Origin: Clostridia bacterium
GTDB taxonomy: Bacteria; Bacillota; Clostridia; Peptostreptococcales; Anaerovoracaceae
NCBI GenBank assembly: GCA_024403185.1
Contig: JAKSSG010000010.1
Location: forward strand, 1-40,993
Direction: 5' to 3'
Length of the DNA: 40,993 nt
Shown here: one piece after another, positions 33,940 to 40,993 of the stretch
Layout: the number at the start of each line of letters is the position of its first letter
Position numbering within the stretch: position 1 is the stretch's first letter
Position numbers and translations under genes: made by a program
Notes under the pieces: generated by a model
Database searches by the model: none
What the model was told of the DNA's origin: nothing
What the model saw: only the letters and a program-made list of their open reading frames with translations

Positions 33940-35382
33940 ATGGAAGACACATTAAAGAAAAAGAAAGTGCCAATGAAAACCAAGATAGGTTACGGCGTTG
34001 GCGGCTCATGTGATACCATACCTTACTATCTGTTCGGTACGTATTTCATGTTCTTCCTTACTGACGCAGTAGGGATCCCTGCAGGCATTGCAGGAACAAT
34101 ATCCTTTATAGCTATTATCTGCCAGACGATTTCCGGCCCGGTAGTAGCTTACATCTCAGACAATTCACTGAACCCTAAGGGCAGAAGAAGACCTATGATG
34201 ATCAAGGTTGCAATTCCATTTGCAATTGTTACCATGTTCCTGTTCTTCCCTGTAGGCGGATCACTGGGATTCAAGGTTGCATATTACACAGTACTGGCAA
34301 TTCTTTTCTACACATGCTACGCATCATTTACAAGCGTATGGTCAGCACTTGGTGCAGAAATGACTAAGGACTACAAGGAAAGAAATACACTGAGAAGTAT
34401 TGTTGCATACTCCGCATTCCCGTTCACTCTCATTGTTGCATCGGGAACTATCGGAATGGTCGGCATTTTCTCAAGCGGCGGCGTAGACTATGCACTGAGC
34501 TGGTTCTTTGCAGTTGTTGTTCTGGGACTGATCATGGCAGGATGTGCAATCTGGTGCTACCTGTCAACATCTGAAGAACCGCCTGCATACACAGAAGAAG
34601 AAATCGAAAAAATCAGAGGCGAAAGATTCAGCTTCGTGAAACTGATCAAGGACTACGCAGGATTCTTCAAAATCAAAATCTACAGAAAGATGATTATCTT
34701 CACAGTTATCTTCTGTGTCGGCTATATCATGATGAACAACGGAACAGTATATGCAATGACAAGCTTCTGCGGAATGAGCGAAGCTCAGCAGTCACTGTTC
34801 TGGACTCTTAATACTCTTATTGCTCTTGCTACAGTTCCTATCGTATTCGGTATTGCCAACAAGTGGGACAAGAAAAAGGCAATGATGATATTCATCGGAG
34901 CATACGGAGTTTCATCAGTAGTATGGTTCGCTCTTGGCATGGTAATGGACATTACATTCATTTCATTCGTACTTTTCAGCGGCGTTGTTGCACTTGGTTC
35001 ATGTGCATTCTATTCACTCATGTACTCACTGCTCTACGACTGCTGCGACGTATACACTCTGGCAACAGGCGAACAGAAGGAAGGCGGAATGCTGGCTCTC
35101 AACTATCTGGCTCAGACAGTAGGAAGTGCAATTGCAGCACTGTTCCTTGGCTGGGGACTTCAGCTTTTCGGATACACAGAAGCAGCTGCAGTAACTGAAT
35201 TAGCTGCCAAGGGCGTATGGTCAATGGTTACAATCGTTCCTGCCGTATTCGTATTCCTCAGCATGGTATTCCTGGCTCAGTACAACCTTTCAAAGACTGA
35301 ATTTGATAAGGTTCAGGCAGCTATTGAGGACAGAAAGGCCGGCAAGGAAATTGACCTTGAACAGTTCAAGCACCTGATTTAG
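33940..35382 (+). CDS. MFS_2/GPH-type cation symporter 2
   Basis: A 480-aa polytopic membrane transporter, paralog of the one at 13714. It has the ISDNSLNPKGRRRPMM loop (about residues 73-88), a TSVWSALGAEMTKDYKERN loop and about 12 hydrophobic segments. The C-terminal tail (DRKAGKEIDLEQFKHLI) resembles MFS1's. GGAGG at 33930-33934 precedes ATG 33940; the TTG at 33928 overlaps that site and is rejected. Both symporter genes share the leader pattern TTGGAGG(A/T)TGAAATGGA after an AT-rich run. It sits between A8 and A9, 11 nt before A9, and presumably imports the substrate of these hydrolases. Confidence 0.9.
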   Translation: MEDTLKKKKVPMKTKIGYGVGGSCDTIPYYLFGTYFMFFLTDAVGIPAGIAGTISFIAIICQTISGPVVAYISDNSLNPKGRRRPMMIKVAIPFAIVTMFLFFPVGGSLGFKVAYYTVLAILFYTCYASFTSVWSALGAEMTKDYKERNTLRSIVAYSAFPFTLIVASGTIGMVGIFSSGGVDYALSWFFAVVVLGLIMAGCAIWCYLSTSEEPPAYTEEEIEKIRGERFSFVKLIKDYAGFFKIKIYRKMIIFTVIFCVGYIMMNNGTVYAMTSFCGMSEAQQSLFWTLNTLIALATVPIVFGIANKWDKKKAMMIFIGAYGVSSVVWFALGMVMDITFISFVLFSGVVALGSCAFYSLMYSLLYDCCDVYTLATGEQKEGGMLALNYLAQTVGSAIAALFLGWGLQLFGYTEAAAVTELAAKGVWSMVTIVPAVFVFLSMVFLAQYNLSKTEFDKVQAAIEDRKAGKEIDLEQFKHLI

Positions 35383-35393
35383 AAAGGAACAAC

Positions 35394-37031
35394 ATGATAA
35401 AAGCTTATATTAACGGTAAAGTATATACCGTAAATAAAAATCGCGACTGGGCGGAGGCCGTTGTAACAGACGGCCCGCGCATCGTCTATGTTGGCGACAA
35501 TAAAGGCGCGGAGGAATTCATCGACGGTAAAGACGCAGAGATCAGGGATCTGGCAGGAAAGCTTCTGCTTCCGGGATTTATTGACGGACACTGCCACCCT
35601 GTAATGGGCGCATTCTTCAAGTCGGGAATTCTTCTTAACGGGCTGTTTACCCTTGATGAAATGCTCGAGGAAATAAGCGGATACATCAGTGAGCATCCTG
35701 ACAAGGAGTACTACTCAGGCAAAGGCTTCGAAGAAGTTTGGTTCGTAGAGAACGAAACAATGCCGGACAGATTCATGCTTGACAGAGTCTGCCCTGACAA
35801 GCCGATTTTTCTCTATGGAACAAGCGGCCACGTGTGCTGGTGCAATTCGGCAGCCCTTGCAAAGGCAGGAATTACGGCGGAAACGCCGGATCCTCTTCCG
35901 GGACGCAGCTTCTTCGCAAGAGATGAAGAGGGCAACCCGACAGGATATCTTCTCGAGACCATGGCTGCAAGCATGGTAACAAGCAGGATCGAGGTCATTG
36001 ATACAGACGAAATAAACAGCGCACTCACGGAAATATCTGAAGATTACGCTGCATGCGGTGTAACATCCATATGCGACATGGGTGGCTTCGGAGGAATGAC
36101 AGACTACATGCGAAGCGGTCTCATAGAACTTGTGCAGAATAAGGGTCTGAAGCAGAGATTCAACGGCTGCGGAGTAATGGTAAACAGCATCGGCGAAATT
36201 GACGAAGGAATCGCAGTTACAAAAGATCTGAACAGCAAAATCAATAATGACATGTGCAGATTCACCTTCGTTAAAATGTTCCAGGACGGAACTCTGGAGG
36301 ATATGACTGCAGCAATCTCAGAGCCATATCTTATTACAGGAACTGCTCCGGAAACATTCTTCAGCGATGATGAACTTATTGAGGCCGGACTTAAGGCTGC
36401 AGAAGCAGGATTTGACATAAACATACACTGCATCGGCGACATGGCATCACATGGACTTGTTAAAATGACCGAGGCTATTCGTGAGGCGGGACATGATGAA
36501 ACAAGAATTGTAAATTCACACTCAACATATCTGTTCAAAGGCGATGCAGAGAAATTCGGAAAGCTGGGCATTCTGGCCAACACAACATTTGTATGGCATG
36601 CAGCATTTGAAGCAGCTGCAGGAGTGCTTTCACCTGAGCTTCCGCCAATGTACGAAATGAAAACAGTACTGAATAAGGGCGGCCGCATCGGAGCCGGTTC
36701 CGACTATCCTGTTGACGATTTCGGAAGCGAACCTGTCAAGGGACTTCAGATGGGCTGTACAAGAAAAATGTACAGAGACGATATTTATCCGGGAACATTT
36801 GAACTGGAACCTGAATCAGAGAAACTGTCAATGGATGATGTTATTACAGCATATACCATGAGCAATGCATACCAGATGCGCATGGAGGACAAAATCGGAT
36901 CCATTGAAGTCGGCAAATATGCAGACATGGTGATTCTGGACAGAAACATTTTTGAACTGCCTGTTGAAGAAGTTTACATGACAAAGGTCTGTGAGACAAT
37001 AATGAACGGAGAGACTACTTACAATGACTAA
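35394..37031 (+). CDS. Amidohydrolase A9, Amidohydro_3/YtcJ-like
   Basis: A 545-aa cytoplasmic hydrolase with DGHCHP (H66, H68), FVKMFQDGTLEDMTAAI, INIHCIGDMASH, VNSHSTYLFKGDAEKFG and GSDYPVDDF. In the barrel motif the first position is Asn (NIH) where siblings have His (HVH); the conserved HxIGD histidine is kept, so activity is expected. AGAAAGGAAC precedes the ATG, 11 nt after MFS2. Its last 8 nt overlap the start of A10, indicating translational coupling. Confidence 0.88.
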   Translation: MIKAYINGKVYTVNKNRDWAEAVVTDGPRIVYVGDNKGAEEFIDGKDAEIRDLAGKLLLPGFIDGHCHPVMGAFFKSGILLNGLFTLDEMLEEISGYISEHPDKEYYSGKGFEEVWFVENETMPDRFMLDRVCPDKPIFLYGTSGHVCWCNSAALAKAGITAETPDPLPGRSFFARDEEGNPTGYLLETMAASMVTSRIEVIDTDEINSALTEISEDYAACGVTSICDMGGFGGMTDYMRSGLIELVQNKGLKQRFNGCGVMVNSIGEIDEGIAVTKDLNSKINNDMCRFTFVKMFQDGTLEDMTAAISEPYLITGTAPETFFSDDELIEAGLKAAEAGFDINIHCIGDMASHGLVKMTEAIREAGHDETRIVNSHSTYLFKGDAEKFGKLGILANTTFVWHAAFEAAAGVLSPELPPMYEMKTVLNKGGRIGAGSDYPVDDFGSEPVKGLQMGCTRKMYRDDIYPGTFELEPESEKLSMDDVITAYTMSNAYQMRMEDKIGSIEVGKYADMVILDRNIFELPVEEVYMTKVCETIMNGETTYND

Positions 37032-38712
37032 AAGAATACTATACACAAACGGCAGAATTTACACAGAAAATCCTGCGCAGCCATGGGCTGAAGCATTCAT
37101 AACAGAAGATGACAAGTTTGCATATGTTGGTGATGAAGCAGGGAGTCTTGCTTTTGCAAAAGCAGACGAAACCGTTGACCTTGGAGGCAAGGTTGTAATT
37201 CCGGGGCTCATTGACGGGCACACACACCCCGGCACGGTAGCCAAAACATTCTGGCATGCCAGAATTCCGAGGACCTACGATAAGGATGAACTCCTGGCTT
37301 ACATAAAACAGGCGGCAGAGGAATTTCCGAAGGAAACAAATCCTTATTTCTATTGCGAAAACTACTTCACTGAGACTTTCGGCGAGGAAGGCCCTCAGAA
37401 GGAAGTACTGGATGAGATAATACCGGACAGACCTGCGAGAATTCAGGACTTTTCCGATCACGCCTGCTGGTACAACAGCATCGCTCTTGACATGCTGAAG
37501 GACGAAAACGGCATTCCTCACGCACCGAGTCCAATGGGCGGAGAAGGAGCGTTCATCAAGAACAAAGACGGAGAATACACAGGAAACTGTCTTGAATCTG
37601 CACCGGATTTCAGTGACCTGAAGATCTATGAAGCTATCGGATGGGAACCTCCAATCATAGCTACGGAAGAGATGCTGACACCGTTCTTTGATATGCTTAA
37701 GGAGAACGGTACCATGGGTCTCATGGATGGACTCACTGAAGGGGAAGAGAGCCTGCAGGTTATATATGAAATGGACAAGGCAGGAAAGTTTGGAATGTTC
37801 TATGAGGGCTCCGTATGTCTTGAGGAAATCGGTGAGCTGGAAGAAACAATAGCAACACTTCGTGACTGGCAGGAGAAGTATACCACTGATCATATTAAAA
37901 TAAGAGTTGTGAAGTTCTTCATTGACGGAGTTAACGATCACGGAGACAGCTTCAGTGTGGATCCTCTTCTTAACGATCCTACGGGAACATATCACGGGGA
38001 GGCCTTTGCCACCACAGAGGAGCTGACAGAGGTTCTGGTTCGTCTTAACAAAGAGGGACTTGATATGCACATTCACACAGTATGCGACGGTTCCTTCAGA
38101 AGAGTCTGTGATGCAGTGGAAGCCGCAAAGGCAATCTGCGGGGATGCATGGCAAATCAAGGTAACCATGGCGCACTGCGAACTGATACATCCTGATGATG
38201 TGGCAAGACCTGCGAAGCTGGGTATATATATTGATGCCACACCACACTGGGCAGGAGGATATTCAGACGAAGGAGTACAGCTTTTCTTCGGATACGACAA
38301 GTGGGCCACAATGTTTGACCACAGAAAGCTCATTGAAGCGGGGGTAAAAGTTGGATTCTCAAGCGATGTATTCAACTATACAGAAAGCTGGCGTGCTAAT
38401 CCTTATGTCGGAATGCAGATAGGCATGACAAGAGTGGATCCTGAAGTTCCACTTAACCCTGAAAGATATCCGGGCAGCATGCATCCTCCTGCAAGCGCCA
38501 AGTTTACAATTGAGCAGCTGATTCACGGATACACGGCTGTAAACGCAGAAAGAATGCGCCTTGATCACATTATGGGATCAATCGAAGCAGGGAAGATTGC
38601 CAACTTCGTAGTGCTTAAAGAGGACATTTTCACATATCCGGCAGAAAAACTGGGAAAATTTAAGCCAGACAGGGTGTACTTTGAAGGGAAAAAAGGTAAA
38701 ATAAAAGAGTAA
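37024..38712 (+). CDS. Amidohydrolase A10, Amidohydro_3/YtcJ-like
   Basis: A 562-aa hydrolase of the A2/A4/A6 subfamily, located some 14 kb downstream of them. It has NGRIYTENPAQPWAEA, DGHTHP (H66, H68), NYFTETFGEEGPQKEVLDE, KFFIDGVNDHGD, MHIHTVCDGSFR (Cys variant as in A4 and A6), MAHCELIHPDD and FSSDVFNYTE. It starts inside the last codons of A9 (8-nt overlap). It is followed after 37 nt by the first saccharopine-dehydrogenase-like gene with a GAGGTGA ribosome site. Same inferred amide-hydrolase chemistry; a distinct substrate range is likely because the operon differs. Confidence 0.88.
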   Translation: MTKRILYTNGRIYTENPAQPWAEAFITEDDKFAYVGDEAGSLAFAKADETVDLGGKVVIPGLIDGHTHPGTVAKTFWHARIPRTYDKDELLAYIKQAAEEFPKETNPYFYCENYFTETFGEEGPQKEVLDEIIPDRPARIQDFSDHACWYNSIALDMLKDENGIPHAPSPMGGEGAFIKNKDGEYTGNCLESAPDFSDLKIYEAIGWEPPIIATEEMLTPFFDMLKENGTMGLMDGLTEGEESLQVIYEMDKAGKFGMFYEGSVCLEEIGELEETIATLRDWQEKYTTDHIKIRVVKFFIDGVNDHGDSFSVDPLLNDPTGTYHGEAFATTEELTEVLVRLNKEGLDMHIHTVCDGSFRRVCDAVEAAKAICGDAWQIKVTMAHCELIHPDDVARPAKLGIYIDATPHWAGGYSDEGVQLFFGYDKWATMFDHRKLIEAGVKVGFSSDVFNYTESWRANPYVGMQIGMTRVDPEVPLNPERYPGSMHPPASAKFTIEQLIHGYTAVNAERMRLDHIMGSIEAGKIANFVVLKEDIFTYPAEKLGKFKPDRVYFEGKKGKIKE

Positions 38713-38749
38713 ATTTAAAAGTACAATACAAAAGATTTGAGGTGAAAAA

Positions 38750-40039
38750 ATGAAAAAAGTATTAGTACTGGGTGTTGGTGCACAGGGCAGTGCAGCAGCA
38801 AAGAGACTTGATGAAGAAGCAACTGTAAGCGAAATAGTATGTGCAGACTATGACATTAATGCTGTAAATACAATTGTTGAAGAGCTTACAAAAGCTAAAG
38901 GTATGCAGGTTGATGCACATGATGTAAACAGCATCATAGCAGCTGCAGAAGGTGTTGATCTCGTAATCAATGCACTTCCTCTGGAATGTACAGAGAATGT
39001 TCTGGAAGCGACACTCGCAGTTAAGGCTGACTATCAGGATTATGCCGGAACAATTTCACTTGATCAGATGTGGATCGATAGTGAATTCTATGATCCAGGC
39101 AGCGAACCTGAATTTGAAGATCCTGCTGCTACAAAGTGGTGGAGAAGCCTTAACGCAATGTACAAGATATACGGACCGAGATTCGAGAAAATCGGTAAGC
39201 TTGCAATCTTCGGAACAGGCTCCGCACCGGGACTTATCTGTGCGGCAACAAGACATTCAATGAGATATCTTGACACTTGCGACACTATTTACAATTTCGT
39301 CTGGGAAGGAGCAATCGCTAAAAGATTCCAGCCGTTCTGGTGGTCACCTGTAACAGCACTCAATGACATGAGTGACATGGCAATCGCATTCGAAGGTGGC
39401 AAGTTCATAAACACACCTGCTTTTGGAAGAGATCTTAAGAGACAGTATGACTACATGGAAGAAGAAATAACTTTCAGAGAACACTGTCATGATGAGCCTT
39501 TGCATTATGGATTTAATGCAGATACATACTTCAAGGGCTGTAAGAATGCGTACTTCAAGTATGCAGGCGCAGGAATGGATTTCGCAAAGCCATTATACGA
39601 GGCGGGTCTTTTGAAGCATGAGAAGGAAGAATTTCAGGGAATGATGATCAGCCCGTTTGAATTCGTTCTGAGCCACGTGCCTCATGCACCGAAGTATGAA
39701 GATGAAATCAGATCATTCGTTGAAGAAGGAATGGCAGTGGATTCAGGCTGCATGGTTATTGAATCATACGGCAAGAAGGACGGCAAGGACGTTCTGGCTG
39801 AAGTTCATGTAAGCGCTCCGGGATTCGTTGAATCCTTCGAAAGAGCCAAGATGACAGGTGAAATGTATCTGACAGGACAGAGCGGATATCTCTATTCAAA
39901 GATGTTCATCAATGAAGATTTCGGAGATCAGGCCGGAGTAATTTCATCAGACATGCTGACTGACGGACAGGTAGATAAGTTCTTTGAATATGCAGCAGAA
40001 CTTGACATAACATTAGATGTGAATATTAAAAATATATAG
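38750..40039 (+). CDS. Saccharopine dehydrogenase-like NAD(P)-dependent oxidoreductase 1
   Basis: A 429-aa cytoplasmic oxidoreductase. The N-terminal Rossmann fold begins KKVLVLGVGAQGSAAAKRL (GxGxxG), then ICADYD-type acidic strand end and LVINALPLECTENVLEATLAVKADYQDYAG. The central GTGSAPGLICAATRHSMRYLDT and a large C-terminal catalytic domain resemble saccharopine dehydrogenase and lysine-6-dehydrogenase-type enzymes. These act on secondary-amine or alpha/omega-amino acid substrates. The precise substrate is unknown; oxidation of the amino acid freed by the amidohydrolases is a reasonable inference. GATTTGAGGTGA precedes the ATG. A close paralog follows 8 nt downstream. Confidence 0.85.
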   Translation: MKKVLVLGVGAQGSAAAKRLDEEATVSEIVCADYDINAVNTIVEELTKAKGMQVDAHDVNSIIAAAEGVDLVINALPLECTENVLEATLAVKADYQDYAGTISLDQMWIDSEFYDPGSEPEFEDPAATKWWRSLNAMYKIYGPRFEKIGKLAIFGTGSAPGLICAATRHSMRYLDTCDTIYNFVWEGAIAKRFQPFWWSPVTALNDMSDMAIAFEGGKFINTPAFGRDLKRQYDYMEEEITFREHCHDEPLHYGFNADTYFKGCKNAYFKYAGAGMDFAKPLYEAGLLKHEKEEFQGMMISPFEFVLSHVPHAPKYEDEIRSFVEEGMAVDSGCMVIESYGKKDGKDVLAEVHVSAPGFVESFERAKMTGEMYLTGQSGYLYSKMFINEDFGDQAGVISSDMLTDGQVDKFFEYAAELDITLDVNIKNI

Positions 40040-40047
40040 GAGGTCAC

Positions 40048-40993
40048 ATGAAAAAAGTTTTAGTATTAGGACTTGGCGCACAGGGAAGCGCAGCAGCTAA
40101 GAGACTGGACAAGGATCCCGGCGTAAGTGAAATAGTAGTAGCAGATTACAACATGAAGGCAGTTAATGCCCTCGTTGAAGAACTTGATAAGGCTAAGGGC
40201 GTGCAGGTTGACGCTTTTGATGTAAACAGCATTATTGCAGCAGCAGAAGGCTGCGACCTTATTCTGAACGCACTGGCACTTACATTCAATCCTATAGTTC
40301 TGGACGCAGCACTGGCTGTTAAGGCAAACTATCAGGATTACAACGGAACAGACAAACTCTATGAAATGTGGGATGCAAGTGAACTGAGCAAGGAATATCC
40401 GGTTCCTGAAGGACTTTCAGAAGAAACTGAAAAATGGTGGAAGAGCTACATGGCAATGTATAAAATCTACGGACCTAAGTTCAAGGAAATCGGCAAGCTG
40501 GCTCTGTTTGGAACAGGCTCCGCTCCCGGACTTATCTGCGCTGCAAGTAAGTATACAATGAGATATCTTGATACATGTGATTCCATTTACAATATTGTAT
40601 GGGAAGGTGCATACGCTAAGAGATTCCAGCCATTCTGGTGGTCACCTATTACTGCAATGAGCGACATGTCAGACCCTGCTGTAGCATTAGAAAACGGCAA
40701 AATCATCGACACTGAACCGTTCAGCAGACCTATTAAGAGACAGTATGAATACATGGACGAACCGATAATCTTCAGAGAACACTGCCACGATGAACCGTTC
40801 CAGTATGCATTCAATGCAGAAACTGAATTCAAGGGACTGAAGAACTCATACTTCAAGTATGCAGGAGCAGGAATGGATTTCGCTTCACAGCTTTATCCTG
40901 CAGGACTGCTCAGCCACGAAGAAGAAGAATTCAACGGACAGAAGATTGTTCCATTCGATTTCATCATGAGCCACATTCCTGCAGCTCCTCACT
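40048..40993 (+). CDS. Saccharopine dehydrogenase-like oxidoreductase 2, truncated by window end
   Basis: ATG 40048 follows AGGAGGTCAC, and the frame stays open for 315 codons to the window edge, so the 3' end is missing. The protein begins KKVLVLGLGAQGSAAAKRLD and parallels its upstream neighbour throughout: LILNALALTFNPIVLDAAL, GTGSAPGLICAASKYTMRYLDT, AKRFQPFWWSP, FREHCHDEP and YFKYAGAGMDFA. It is clearly a tandem duplicate, diverged at many positions. It could form a heteromer with the first copy or act on a related substrate. Confidence 0.85.
   Translation, partial: MKKVLVLGLGAQGSAAAKRLDKDPGVSEIVVADYNMKAVNALVEELDKAKGVQVDAFDVNSIIAAAEGCDLILNALALTFNPIVLDAALAVKANYQDYNGTDKLYEMWDASELSKEYPVPEGLSEETEKWWKSYMAMYKIYGPKFKEIGKLALFGTGSAPGLICAASKYTMRYLDTCDSIYNIVWEGAYAKRFQPFWWSPITAMSDMSDPAVALENGKIIDTEPFSRPIKRQYEYMDEPIIFREHCHDEPFQYAFNAETEFKGLKNSYFKYAGAGMDFASQLYPAGLLSHEEEEFNGQKIVPFDFIMSHIPAAPH

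Noticed and set aside
35394..37031. A9 as an inactive enzyme because its barrel motif reads NIH rather than HVH
   Set aside because: In the family the conserved residue is the second His (HxIGD), which A9 keeps, along with the N-terminal HxH and the final Asp.
37039..38247. 402-aa minus-strand open frame opposite A10
   Set aside because: It is a shadow of the codon pattern of A10; its translation is Cys/Phe-rich with no domain, and similar shadows occur opposite A4, A6 and A7.
1..40993. CRISPR arrays, tRNA, rRNA, known riboswitches, toxin-antitoxin or phage defence genes
   Set aside because: No regularly spaced repeats, no tRNA/rRNA-like sequence and no defence-type domain was recognised; intergenic gaps are short and accounted for by terminators, promoters and the IS remnant.

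Overview
The window looks like a chromosomal stretch of a strictly anaerobic, moderate-GC Bacillota (Clostridia / Eubacteriales type). The reasons are a single-chain pyruvate:ferredoxin oxidoreductase, an NfnAB electron-bifurcating transhydrogenase, strong GGAGG-type ribosome binding sites and U-tract terminators. I cannot name a genus from the sequence alone. Almost every gene is on the + strand; the exceptions are one AraC regulator and a broken istB.

Region 1 (1-4500) is core redox metabolism: the 3' part of nifJ, then nfnA and nfnB in one operon closed by a perfect 12-bp terminator. Region 2 (4500-10800) is a patch of duplication and decay. Two cation-efflux (CDF) paralogs of identical length (388 aa) flank a 951-aa HD-GYP/receiver/GGDEF signalling protein, a nearly identical but internally deleted scrap of nfnB, and the right end of an IS21-family element with a truncated istB.

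Region 3 (10800-40993, running off the end) is the accessory core. It holds nine Amidohydro_3 (YtcJ-like) metal-dependent hydrolases and one HxH-K-H-H-D amidohydrolase. With them are two MFS_2/GPH-type symporters, two APC amino-acid permeases, a type-B carboxylesterase, two AraC-family regulators, a GyrI-like ligand-binding protein, a YgjV-like membrane fragment and two tandem saccharopine-dehydrogenase-like oxidoreductases (the last one cut by the window end). The layout appears to be: A1-araC1 | MFS1-A2-A3-A4-A5-A6-gyrI-ygjV' | APC1 | APC2-A7-estB | <araC2 | A8-MFS2-A9-A10-sdh1-sdh2. 

Inference: this is a catabolic island for importing and hydrolysing a family of related amide- or ester-containing compounds (N-acyl amino acids, modified dipeptides, cyclic amides or similar), with the released amino-acid-like product oxidised by the saccharopine-dehydrogenase-like enzymes. 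The substrate is not determined by the sequence. A 17-bp element (ATAGTCAATTTTGCGAT) with a second block (AACCATAG) at identical spacing from a -10 box occurs upstream of both APC2-A7-estB and A8-MFS2-A9-A10-sdh. It also overlaps the -35 of the divergent, apparently leaderless araC2, which suggests a small regulon run by an AraC protein of the island.
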